NCBI RefSeq assembly: GCF_900141785.1
Contig: NZ_FQYP01000002.1
Coordinates: 528,954 to 592,953 of the forward strand
DNA length: 64,000 bases
Direction of reading: 5' to 3'
From: Aquimarina spongiae
Lineage (GTDB): Bacteria > Bacteroidota > Bacteroidia > Flavobacteriales > Flavobacteriaceae
Numbering within the stretch: the stretch's first letter is position 1; every line of letters begins with the position of its first letter. This document shows, piece by piece, positions 9,701-17,029 of this stretch. Under the pieces are notes generated by a model. It was not told the DNA's origin, ran no database searches, and was given only the letters and a program-made list of their open reading frames with translations. Position numbers and translations under genes: made by a program.

Positions 9701-11339
9701 ATCCAGGCCCTGCCAAATACGCATTATTGACTCCATTATTGGTCACAAACTCGGCTGGAGTAGTTGCCGCTGGTGCAATATAGCTTCCTGTACTTTGTGC
9801 TTCTACATTATCCGGAATTCCATCATTATCTGAGTCTAAATCAAAATGATTAGGCACTCCATCTCCGTCATTATCAAACGCAGGATCTAAAGTGTCACAA
9901 ATACCATTTAAATCAGCATCTAAACAAACCGGTGGAGTTACTGTCCCATTATCATCAAAATCTTCATAGTTAGGAATTGTATCTGCATCAGCATCTGCGG
10001 ATGGATCAACTCCCAAGCTATTTTCGGTTACATCCAGAATCCCATCGTTATCATCATCTCTATCAACACTATCTCCTACGCCGTCGCCATCTACATCATT
10101 CAAAAACAGATCACAAGCATCCACTATTCCATCACTATCACTATCCGGACCATCTTCTCTAAAATCTAAGGTCGTATTCGTATCACTATCAGCAGGAGCT
10201 GCATACGGTAGCGCCGCAGTTACCACTCCATTGGCATTTACTATAGTAGTTGGGCTTATAGGGTCCATCCCAAATACTCCCGTATCTCCTCCATCTGCTG
10301 TAGCACTATCATAAGCTTCATTGGCATCGCTACAGCCATCATTATCACTGTCTAAGTTTACAAAGTCATCACTACCATTGGCTAGCGTATCTATTGGATT
10401 GTTAATCCCCGTACCAAAATTAGCGTCAGAAGGTACTCCGTTGGTAGCAGTGTTATTTGCATTATCATCATTATCATCATGTGTTCCATTATTATCGACA
10501 TCTACCCCACCTGCTTCTACCACATCGTATATTCCATCATTATCACTATCCAGGTCCAAACGATTTACAATGTTATCTCCATCAAAATCACATTCTGCAG
10601 AAAAGGTTATTAAACTGATATCTGCTGTATTTGGATTGATAGGGTTATCCACAAAAGACCATTCGATTTGTGTCATTCCAGTAGGGCTTGTAGCAGTAAT
10701 TCTAAGACTTCCACTACCTCCAAATTCTGGGGGTACTGGGTTATTGGTGTTATCTAGTGTTCTTGTTCCCGCCACATAAGTCATTAATCCATTTGAAGAC
10801 ACCAATTCTTCGGTATGTTGAGTCCCAGTAAATTGGTAATTGGATCGTTCTACACTTCGAAATTGAAATATGATTTCGAAAATCGGCCGATCAAAGGTCA
10901 ATACAAAATCTACGTTATTCCCAACTGTATTTTGATTATCAGCCCGAATGGATATACTTTCTACCGTAGTATTGGGCATGGGTGTATGCTCTGCCCCATT
11001 AAACACTCCAATTGGTGGAGATCCAATGGCAAGGTCAATAAGATCCCCTCCATCTTCAGTAATAGTTAAAGTTGCCGAAGTATTTAACGATGGTAAATCT
11101 ATACCTGTAATGGTTTCTACAGGTCCGGTCATCCCAGAGATTACCGAACTGTCGTAAGTGGCGTATTGAGCTGGACACTCGGCCGTATCCAAAATCCCAT
11201 CGTTATCATCATCTCGGTCTGTAGTATCCAATACCGTATCCCCATCGGTATCTGTTGCCTGACCATAACTCATTGTAACCCCCCAAAGTATTGCGACTAC
11301 CAATACTAGTCGATTTTTAGTCATGTAAATTTTCCCCAT
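6795..11339 (-). CDS. Large T9SS type-B surface protein: thrombospondin-3 repeats, five Ig-like repeats, gliding-type C-terminal sorting domain
   Basis: A 1514-residue surface protein. Residues 1-27 are a signal peptide ending SYGQ. Calcium-binding thrombospondin type-3 repeats (DxDxDGxxD) occupy about 28-60 and 250-640. Five Ig-like units of about 96 residues follow (about 650-1132), then a second thrombospondin-3 region rich in DDDGDG (about 1133-1415). The last 90 residues (FTGVSPNGDGLNDVF, VEIFNRWGGKVFE, PVGTYFYVLEY) are the gliding-motility-associated type-B sorting domain that routes proteins through T9SS. With SprF and the PorE-like gene downstream, this is probably a cell-surface adhesin or gliding-related filament protein. 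Many opposite-strand ORFs here are shadows of the Asp-rich repeats. A start at the Met five codons downstream is equally plausible. Confidence 0.92.
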   Translation of the reverse strand: MGKIYMTKNRLVLVVAILWGVTMSYGQATDTDGDTVLDTTDRDDDNDGILDTAECPAQYATYDSSVISGMTGPVETITGIDLPSLNTSATLTITEDGGDLIDLAIGSPPIGVFNGAEHTPMPNTTVESISIRADNQNTVGNNVDFVLTFDRPIFEIIFQFRSVERSNYQFTGTQHTEELVSSNGLMTYVAGTRTLDNTNNPVPPEFGGSGSLRITATSPTGMTQIEWSFVDNPINPNTADISLITFSAECDFDGDNIVNRLDLDSDNDGIYDVVEAGGVDVDNNGTHDDNDDNANNTATNGVPSDANFGTGINNPIDTLANGSDDFVNLDSDNDGCSDANEAYDSATADGGDTGVFGMDPISPTTIVNANGVVTAALPYAAPADSDTNTTLDFREDGPDSDSDGIVDACDLFLNDVDGDGVGDSVDRDDDNDGILDVTENSLGVDPSADADADTIPNYEDFDDNGTVTPPVCLDADLNGICDTLDPAFDNDGDGVPNHFDLDSDNDGIPDNVEAQSTGSYIAPAATTPAEFVTNNGVNNAYLAGPGLTPVNSDNPSDTTPDYWDTDSDNDTVLDIVENGDTDNSIVVFADADGDGIDDLFDTVDNSVVWDVNDAVTAGTVADLQTVYGDFDNDAAPTPVVLTSDLSFRDNCQINAGVIAADQTICEGDDPVAFTETTAASIDFGAISYQWQSSTTNATTGFMNIVGANSNTFDSPALTQDTWFKRIDTNTLNGVSCAVETNVIAVTVNDITAGVIAADQTLCEGDDPVAFMETTGTVADGSITYQWQSSTVGVTGPFTNIAGAINPLYDSPVLTQDTWFRRVDTSLLNTVSCTAITNVIAVTVNNFTIGTIAGDQTLCEGDDPVTFTETAATVADGTLTFQWQSSTTNATTGFTDIAGATSNTYDSPALTQDTWFRRVDTNTLNGVPCVGETNVIAITINNITAGTIAADQTFCVGGDPVAFTETSGAVADGSITYQWQSSTAGPTGPFTDIAGATGVTYDSPALTEDTWFQRVDTSTLNTVACSVETNVIEVQINTIVAGVIAADQSVIAGGDPAAFTETTPTIADGVLTHQWQVSTISATGPFTDIPGATSAIYDSPVLTADSWFRRIDTSTLNGVVCTEITNVLRIIIDSDGDDVPDAVDMDDDNDGITDIEEQNGDPTLDTDNDGLVDRVDIDADGDGVNDVAEAGHGQIDMDGDGRLEGPFGNDGVPDVVQDDPDSGLVNYTLQDTDNDTTDDFQDIDDDGDNVATIDENPNPDGDGNPDTGETQDTDLDGIYDYLDIDDDGDGIYTVFEDYDNDNNPLNEDTDGDGVPDFIDVDDDGDGVFTQFEGVNADGDGNPNTGELMDTDCEIDNNCDNTPDYLDNDDDGDGLLTQDEDPDLNGDGDPEDAVDTDGNGTPDYLQPNDNTVPEGEDGITVFTGVSPNGDGLNDVFIIQGIQGLQNRVEIFNRWGGKVFESDNYGRNDNFFRGMASSGITVKENDQLPVGTYFYVLEYVLETGEQKSRAGYLYINR
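7944..9390 (-). repeat. Five tandem 288-base repeats encoding Ig-like domains
   Basis: Five units, each about 96 codons, read AGVIAADQTxCEGDDPVAF ... YQWQSST ... DSPALTQDTWFRRVDT ... NVIAVTVN. Phase is kept exactly at 288 bases, so the domains duplicated as whole units. The unit nearest the C-terminus is the most diverged and lacks the first cysteine (SVIAGGDP in place of TLCEGDDP). Confidence 0.9.
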
Positions 11340-12023
11340 AAATTTAAATCCCTTTTGACAATGTGCTCTATTTAATTATTGTTTCCCTATTCAATAAAAC
11401 TGCATTATTACTCCAAAAATCTTTGAACTTAGCAAAGCAGTCTCTTATCCTTTTGTGTAATGACCAAGAATAACAACAATACTGTTGTACTATCCAGTCC
11501 CTACTTTGTATGATATTTAATACTTACTCATTTTAAAACATAATCATTCCAGAAATAACTGGAAAAATCTGCTACATATACAATATATCTTTGGGGAGCA
11601 ATACATTGCACTCATTTTTCATTACCTAAAAAACTTTATCGGAAACTTACAAGAAACATAGAAAGGACTACAACGACATAAACTGGGTATGCACTATTTG
11701 TAATGAGTGGGGGAGAAAATCAAGTTGTAGTTGCAAGCGTATTTTTTTCTATAAGCGTTTAATTGAGTTTGATAAAATGTGTGTTTTAGGTTTTAATTAC
11801 GGAAGTAAAAGTATAGATAATTACGAAATTCGCAAAAAAAGTTCTACTTAAAATACGGTTTTAACGTAGCGAACCCAATAAATCCAGTTTTTTCTTACAT
11901 ACACAAGTACGAAATAAGCTATAAAATTAAGTCGATATTCATCCAAATGAGTATCGATGATCCTCATACCTATACCGAGTGTCCCTAAGTACGATAATTG
12001 AAAAACAACACCTGCTAGCAAAT
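11340..12023. other. Gene-poor spacer upstream of the adhesin operon
   Basis: This 684-base stretch has no convincing ORF. It contains an inverted repeat with distant arms (ACTACAAC at 11667-11674 and GTTGTAGT at 11724-11731) and a 10-base hairpin at about 11932-11955 (CGATATTCAT/ATGAGTATCG, one wobble). A plus-strand TATCTTTG at 11586-11593 resembles a -7 element but has neither a -33 partner nor a gene. The adhesin promoter must be here or close by, but I cannot place it. Confidence 0.4.
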
Positions 12024-12057
12024 AAAAAAGGCTATCAATGAAATGATAGCCTTTTTT
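12024..12057. terminator. Intrinsic terminator after the response regulator gene
   Basis: Stem GGCTATCA/TGATAGCC (12030-12037 and 12044-12051) with a six-base loop, extended by six A:T pairs on each side. On the minus strand it follows the response-regulator stop by 24 bases and ends in a T-run. Confidence 0.88.
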
Positions 12058-12080
12058 TATATATTGGGAGATAGGATTTT

Positions 12081-12752
12081 TTATATGAATCCTCTTTTTC
12101 TTGCTTCTTCCAACAACTTTTGATCATCGGCCTTGGCGATAGAAAACATCTCTTTGATTTGATTCTTTCTTTTCTCGATAGCGCTTAAGGATAAGCTTAC
12201 ATAATTAGGTAAGTTCTTGGTTTTTACCCCTCGTGATAAGTGATACAGTATTTTTAAGTTCTTTTCATCCAAAGAGAACTTGTTGGTCATCATTTTTCTG
12301 AAATGATCATTCACTGTAGCACTGTAATACGCTTTTCCTTTTACAATATTATTAAAGGCTAATAGTAACTCGCTAGAAGTAAGATCACTCTTAATTAAGA
12401 ATCCCGCAGGATTAATATTCTTTAAGATATTATGTATCCTATGATCCTCACGATGCATCGTTAATATGATAATCTTGGCTTTTGGTAATAACTCCTTGGC
12501 ATGCTTAGCTAGATCTTCTCCAGAAGTAATTCGTCCATCTTCTGAGGGGGGTAACTTAATATCTACAAAAAGCATATCATAAGCGGTACCTTCTGCAGAC
12601 TTGACGATCCTATCGTAGGCATCATCGCAATTGGATGCGATATCAATCTTGATTTGATACTCTTTTTGATTTTCTCCTAACAAGGTATTCTTATACCCTT
12701 CAATGATCATAGGGTGATCATCAATCATAAGAACTTTTAGCTTTTTTTTCAT
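12081..12752 (-). CDS. Response regulator, REC plus divergent LuxR-type DNA-binding domain
   Basis: A 223-residue two-component regulator. Residues 5-130 are a receiver domain with acidic pair Asp11/Asp12 (MIDDHP), phospho-acceptor Asp64 (YDMLFVDIKLPP) and conserved Lys (GFLIKSDLT). The C-terminal 65 residues form a LuxR/NarL-like helix-turn-helix, diverged from the consensus (KILYHLSRGVKTKNLPNYV, then SLSAIEKRKNQIKEMF). The histidine kinase immediately upstream on the same strand (106-base gap) is its likely partner. The target genes are not shown by the sequence; the adhesin operon and the small lipoproteins nearby are candidates. Confidence 0.9.
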   Translation of the reverse strand: MKKKLKVLMIDDHPMIIEGYKNTLLGENQKEYQIKIDIASNCDDAYDRIVKSAEGTAYDMLFVDIKLPPSEDGRITSGEDLAKHAKELLPKAKIIILTMHREDHRIHNILKNINPAGFLIKSDLTSSELLLAFNNIVKGKAYYSATVNDHFRKMMTNKFSLDEKNLKILYHLSRGVKTKNLPNYVSLSLSAIEKRKNQIKEMFSIAKADDQKLLEEARKRGFI

Positions 12753-12858
12753 TTCAAAAATTTATGTTTATTAGTCTTCAAAACGAAGGTTATCCTAATT
12801 TAACTACAAAAGCAATTAAATAGTATAACGGTTCATAAAGAATTGTTGTTCGACATTT

Positions 12859-14910
12859 TTAAACCGGAACACTGACTGACACTGTTGTTCCTGCATTGGT
12901 ATTGCTTAAAAACTGAACTACTCCACTCATTTGACTGACCCTTGAGGTGATATTCTTTAGACCAATTCCTTTTTTGACCTTGGTACTCTTGAATCCTATT
13001 CCATCATCCAAGATAGTAAGATTTATTTTATCTTCTATATAATCGAAATTAATTTTTATACTTTCTGCTTGTGCGTGTTTAAAAATATTCTGCAAAGATT
13101 CCTGTAAAATCCTGAATAAGTTGACCTTTTTCTGATCATCGATATGCTCCCAATCGATATTTTCGTCATTATTAAATTCGAAATTAATTTTGTTCACATC
13201 ACAGAGATCGCTAATCAAACTCTCTACCGCATCGATATAAGCCACATCAGATGGCAAAGATTCTGTACCCAAATCGTGAGAAATCAAACGGATTTCCTTT
13301 TCTATAGATTTAAGCTCCTCAATATACTTGTTTCTGGCCTCGGTAAAGCCATCGTTGGCACGCTGGTTGATCCCATCCAGACTAAGACGTACCCCAAACA
13401 ATCGACCCAATACCCCATCGTGTAACTCTTCAGACATCCGTTGTTGCTCCAGTTGTCGACCCTCTTCTAGCTTGATCTGTTGGTTGAGCAGTAATCGATA
13501 GATCTCCTGATTGGCTTCTTGCTGGGTTTGGGCGAACAATAACTCTTTATTACTTTGCTGCTGCCTAAAAATGATATACCCCAATAAGAATAAGGCAGTT
13601 AATCCCAGGATAGCGATGATTAGGATTTCGTTTTCTTTACTAATTTTTAGGTTTTTTTCTTCTATTTGATCTGTTTCGAATCGTATTCTAGCAAATTTAT
13701 CCCTACTTAATCTTTCTTGATTTTGAATACTATCATTTAATTTAATATGTGCTAAAGCATATTTCAATGCTTCTTTATTATCTTTTGAAACTTCAGACAA
13801 AAACTCGTAGGACTTCAAAAGTTCTTCATTTTCCTTTAACTCCAATGCAATATTTTTAGATTTCCATCCATTTAAAATGGCTAAGCTATCATTACCAACA
13901 GATCTATAGTACTCAGCAAGATGCAGATGATTAGCAATAGAGCCTCTGGTATCCTTAATACTATCTCGAATCTTTAAAGCTTCATAAAAAAGCTCTGGAA
14001 TATCAGCTGTATCTTTTGACAAAAAGTTAACATATCCCAAGTTATCCAATAAACGCGCATAGCGCTTAGGGTTTTTTCTTAAAAACTCTTTGTAGGACAA
14101 GGCCTTATTATAGTATTCCTTAGCTTTTTCATACTCTTTTTTAGATTTATAAGCGGTTCCAACATTGTTATATGATATGGTTCTCTGCAATGTTTCTCTT
14201 TCAGTACCAATATCAAACTCAATAGCTTTTAATTGATACTCAACCGCTTCATCATATCGTTCCATGTACTTAGCTAATGTCCCTAAATTGGTATAACAAA
14301 TTGATAAGAACTTATCATCTTCTGCTAATTTAAAATTCTCTATTGCATTGATTGTAATTTTCTCGCTCTCACTATAATTTTTGGTTCGTTGTAAAAGTTG
14401 AGCTAAATCAATTAAAACTTTCCCTCTCTCATATGCTATTTTTTTTCTATCAAGATTTTCACTATTAAGGGATGAATAAATTTTTTCAGCTTCATAAAAA
14501 TTCTTGTAGGCTATATCAATTTTTGTAGATCTATAAAATATCCCAAGATAAGCGTATGATTTAGCCATATTTAAAGAATCGTTCAAACTCTTTGCCAGTC
14601 TTAAAGCTTTCTCATTCATTTCTCTGTATCTATCATAATCGCTCAGTCCATAATACCCGAAAGAAATTTGATGTATTTTTGCTACTTTATAACTATCATC
14701 CGCTAAAGTGCTATAAATGTTATAAGCTTTTTCTAAATTATCTTTTCTTTGCTTTACAGTGTTTTCTCTGTTCTTAGCCTCTTCAATATAAGATTCGATC
14801 AAATTAGATTTTATAACTTTCTTTTCTATAACCTCATCACCATCATTACAGCCTACAAATAAAAATAAGACACTAATTCCAAAAAAATATTTAAACCAGA
14901 ACCTTCGCAT
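12859..14910 (-). CDS. TPR lipoprotein sensor histidine kinase (HisKA_3 / HATPase)
   Basis: A 683-residue kinase. It begins with a lipoprotein-like signal (VLFLFVGC|ND), followed by about 350 residues of TPR helices (for example YNNVGTAYKSKKEYEKAKEYY) that would face the periplasm. A single membrane helix is near residue 430 (ILIIAILGLTALFLLGYII). Cytoplasmic parts are a Gln/Glu-rich coiled coil, a HisKA_3 dimerisation domain with phospho-His in EELHDGVLGRL (about residue 498), and an HATPase domain with ILDDGIGF and GIGLKNI motifs. This is the Bacteroidota NarL-type kinase layout. It pairs with the LuxR-type regulator downstream. Having both a lipobox and an internal membrane helix is unusual; the lipobox could be fortuitous. 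Confidence 0.92.
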   Translation of the reverse strand: MRRFWFKYFFGISVLFLFVGCNDGDEVIEKKVIKSNLIESYIEEAKNRENTVKQRKDNLEKAYNIYSTLADDSYKVAKIHQISFGYYGLSDYDRYREMNEKALRLAKSLNDSLNMAKSYAYLGIFYRSTKIDIAYKNFYEAEKIYSSLNSENLDRKKIAYERGKVLIDLAQLLQRTKNYSESEKITINAIENFKLAEDDKFLSICYTNLGTLAKYMERYDEAVEYQLKAIEFDIGTERETLQRTISYNNVGTAYKSKKEYEKAKEYYNKALSYKEFLRKNPKRYARLLDNLGYVNFLSKDTADIPELFYEALKIRDSIKDTRGSIANHLHLAEYYRSVGNDSLAILNGWKSKNIALELKENEELLKSYEFLSEVSKDNKEALKYALAHIKLNDSIQNQERLSRDKFARIRFETDQIEEKNLKISKENEILIIAILGLTALFLLGYIIFRQQQSNKELLFAQTQQEANQEIYRLLLNQQIKLEEGRQLEQQRMSEELHDGVLGRLFGVRLSLDGINQRANDGFTEARNKYIEELKSIEKEIRLISHDLGTESLPSDVAYIDAVESLISDLCDVNKINFEFNNDENIDWEHIDDQKKVNLFRILQESLQNIFKHAQAESIKINFDYIEDKINLTILDDGIGFKSTKVKKGIGLKNITSRVSQMSGVVQFLSNTNAGTTVSVSVPV

Positions 14911-14941
14911 TATACTATTAATTTAAATCCTAAAATACAGA

Positions 14942-15005
14942 ATATACTATTACAAAAAAAGAAGTTCTAGTATATTTTAGAACTTCTTTTTTTGTAATAG
15001 TATAT
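14942..15005 (-). terminator. 28-base perfect inverted repeat, strong terminator-like hairpin
   Basis: Arms 14942-14969 and 14978-15005 are perfectly complementary over 28 bases around an eight-base loop; the inner half contains a seven-base A/T tract and GAAGTTCTA/TAGAACTTC. It lies just after the small lipoprotein genes and 32 bases before the kinase start codon, so it should separate the two transcription units or control read-through into the kinase. Confidence 0.75.
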
Positions 15006-15035
15006 AAGTGCCCGCTTTTTTAAGCAAAGTCATTT

Positions 15036-15194
15036 TTATTCTCCAGGTTTTACATTTCTGGCATCATCCTCAGTAGAAAAAAGATCATTATCATTAACCT
15101 CTATACCTATTTGCTCATCAACTGAATCTGTTTCACAAGCCATAAACATTCCTGTTAAAAATAGTACTGCGATTATTGTTTTTATAGTTTTCAT
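15036..15194 (-). CDS. Small lipoprotein (52 residues), first of two paralogues
   Basis: An ORF too short for most gene callers. The protein has a complete lipoprotein signal: MKTIKTIIAVLFL, then GMFMAC with the lipobox Cys at residue 20, leaving only a 32-residue acidic mature peptide (CETDSVDEQIGIEV...). It is paralogous to the ORF at 15252-15407: the signal, ACExDSV and the C-terminal EDD...PG all align. Two aligned paralogues with a conserved frame, start and lipobox are good evidence that both are expressed. Asp and Glu make up about one third of the mature peptide. No known family is recognised. A partner or ligand of the adjacent TPR kinase is an inference from position only. Confidence 0.72.
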   Translation of the reverse strand: MKTIKTIIAVLFLTGMFMACETDSVDEQIGIEVNDNDLFSTEDDARNVKPGE

Positions 15195-15251
15195 AATATT
15201 TTGAGTTATAAGGTTGTTGTTATAAGTGTTGAAATTATATAGTTAGGAAAT

Positions 15252-15407
15252 CTATTGTCCTGGAGATACCTCTTGGCTATCATCTTCTACCAAGAAAACT
15301 TCTTGATCTGATTCTAATCCTACCTCATCATTTACTGAATCAGCCTCACATGCGATAAAAAATGTACTTAAAAATAATATTGCGAATAAAGTCTTTATAG
15401 TTTTCAT
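15252..15407 (-). CDS. Small lipoprotein (51 residues), second paralogue
   Basis: Same strand and same design as its neighbour 57 bases downstream: MKTIKTLFAILFL, FFIAC lipobox at Cys20, then a 32-residue acidic mature part (CEADSVNDEVGLES..., ending SPGQ). It aligns with the neighbour without gaps over the first 26 residues or so; the centre has diverged, while EDDSQEVSPG matches EDDARNVKPG. The DNA between the two is not repeated, so the duplication is old. Likely outer- or inner-membrane anchored; function unknown. Confidence 0.72.
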   Translation of the reverse strand: MKTIKTLFAILFLSTFFIACEADSVNDEVGLESDQEVFLVEDDSQEVSPGQ

Positions 15408-15760
15408 AGTTGTTGTCTTTTTATAGTTTAATACTTGTATTTTAAAACGAAAGTTGTTTAGGCTTTCGGGGGGTGATTTTAAAAAAAATCATTTTTATTC
15501 TGGGGCTCACTGTGCACGTGAAAAATAGTTTATGATTAATAGTAATTAAATTGTAACTACTTGATAACCTTGATTGTACACTACAAATGTAGGGCAAAAT
15601 CCCGCGCGCGCCCAGAATAAATATGTACGTTTAGTGGATGAACAGAAGTTAGAAGTGGATGGACCGATTATACGGGTGAATGGCCAGATTTTAAAAAATG
15701 AGAAAATATATACGTATTTTCGTACAATTGTTAAAAGGTTTTAGTAAAAGCGGTTTTAAC
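15408..15760. promoter_or_regulatory. Leader and promoter region of the small lipoproteins
   Basis: On the minus strand TACATTTG at 15584-15591 matches the -7 element TAnnTTTG, giving an inferred leader of about 170 bases before the first small lipoprotein; a -33 element is not clear. The leader includes a GC-rich palindromic patch (TCACGTGCACAGTGA on the minus strand, near 15510) and a G/C-run next to an A/T-run near 15470. A striking GCGCGCGCGC-type patch lies at 15602-15612. No ORF is visible. Confidence 0.4.
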
Positions 15761-15794
15761 AAAAAAAACCGATAGATGTAGTTATCTATCGGTT
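15761..15794 (-). terminator. Intrinsic terminator after the LytTR regulator gene
   Basis: Perfect 11-base stem AACCGATAGAT/ATCTATCGGTT (15767-15777 and 15784-15794) with a six-base loop, followed on the minus strand by eight T residues, 27 bases after the LytTR stop. Confidence 0.88.
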
Positions 15795-15820
15795 AATGTT
15801 ATAATAAAGCTATGTTAATA

Positions 15821-16558
15821 TCAAACTTGTACCAAGCTATTCTTTGCCAAATTATCTTTGATCTCTTCTACCGTATTTTTGTAGGATTTTGAAAACGGTA
15901 TCATATCATTTGTATTCTTTATCGCACATTTTGCTTTCCCAAAATGGATACGAGAAACATAACGTGTATTAATGATATAACTGTTGTGAATTCTTACAAA
16001 ATGATCAGGCAGCAATTCCTGAAAATGTTTCAATGTTTTAAATGCTTCTACCTTGTTCCCATTACTCATAATAAAGTCAGTCGTATTGTTATCCGCCTTC
16101 AAATACAACACCTCTTCTACGTCTACAAATCGATAATCCCCATACGATTTGAAACATAAAGTGGTATCTGTGTGATGGTCGAAATCTTTTTCGAAACGCA
16201 TCAAGGTTTTGGTAATCTGGCTTTTGCTTAATGGTTTTAAGATATAGTCCAATATACGATTGCGTATTCCCTCTATGGCATAGTCAGACGTTTTGGTAAC
16301 CACAATAAACTCAGGCATATTAGATATGTACTTAGACAATTCTGTGGTTAAAGCATATTTTGTCTTCTCGCAATTATCGCCAGGAACCTCTGGTTCTAAG
16401 AAGACTAAACGAGGTCTTCTTTCCAAAATTAGATCCAATGCTTCCTGTTCATTTTTTGCAATTCCGGTGCAAATATAATCCGGTTTTTCTTCTAGGGCGA
16501 TCTGGATTGTGTCCACGACGTTTTGATCATTATCAATGATTACATAGGGATATTTCAT
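15821..16558 (-). CDS. LytTR-type response regulator with Glu at the phospho-Asp position
   Basis: A regulator of about 245 residues, starting at MKYPYVIIDND; a longer reading to 16687 adds 43 residues without receiver homology and is rejected. The receiver domain keeps Asp9/Asp11 and the conserved Lys-Pro (ILKPLSK), but the phospho-acceptor segment reads LVFLEPEVPGDN: Glu55 stands where Asp is expected. Residues about 145-240 are a LytTR DNA-binding domain (YGDYRFVDVEEVLYLKADNN, HFVRIHNSYIINTRYV). No histidine kinase of the LytS type is adjacent. The Glu may lock the protein in an active-like state, so it may not be controlled by phosphorylation. Confidence 0.9.
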   Translation of the reverse strand: MKYPYVIIDNDQNVVDTIQIALEEKPDYICTGIAKNEQEALDLILERRPRLVFLEPEVPGDNCEKTKYALTTELSKYISNMPEFIVVTKTSDYAIEGIRNRILDYILKPLSKSQITKTLMRFEKDFDHHTDTTLCFKSYGDYRFVDVEEVLYLKADNNTTDFIMSNGNKVEAFKTLKHFQELLPDHFVRIHNSYIINTRYVSRIHFGKAKCAIKNTNDMIPFSKSYKNTVEEIKDNLAKNSLVQV

Positions 16559-17029
16559 AGGGTATGAGATTAGTAAATTGGCGTTGGTAAATAAGCACTG
16601 CATTATTCTACTTACAAGATAGGATTTTTCGATTTTTTTATGATACGGTTTTACCGTAATATTAATACGGAAACCATTTGAAATCAATTAGTTACAAATT
16701 GTATTTTGTCGGGTTATATTAGCTTTTTATCGATGAAAAATAACCGGTATTCAAACGGAAAAAACTGGGTTTAAGTATGTTATTTTCAAAAAAGATGCAA
16801 AAATAAGGGTTGAGACACTAAAAATCATAGATAAAGAGTATGATTTTATAGTTTTTTAACACAAGTATTACCCTTCCCATCGTTTTTCTGATACCAAATG
16901 CAGCTCGTTTTTTACAATTTTAAGTACCTAAATAGCTCATTAAATTGTCTAAAAAAATGATCTTGGTTTTCCGGTGTTTGTAAAACATTTTAAATAGCTT
17001 TATCCTACTATACAGATACCTAATTATAT
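16559..17029. other. AT-rich spacer between the LytTR regulator and the sirtuin
   Basis: These 471 bases hold the divergent start regions of both genes and no supportable ORF. A TAGCTTTA at 16995-17002 is one base off the -7 consensus for the sirtuin gene, with a TTTG only 14 bases upstream, so it is not called. No hairpin or repeat stands out. Confidence 0.4.

Noticed and set aside
11586..11593. TATCTTTG on the plus strand as a promoter
   Set aside because: There is no -33 element at suitable spacing and no gene on that strand for more than 4 kb.
16559..16687. 43-residue N-terminal extension of the LytTR regulator
   Set aside because: The extension has no receiver similarity and the internal Met begins the standard fold.
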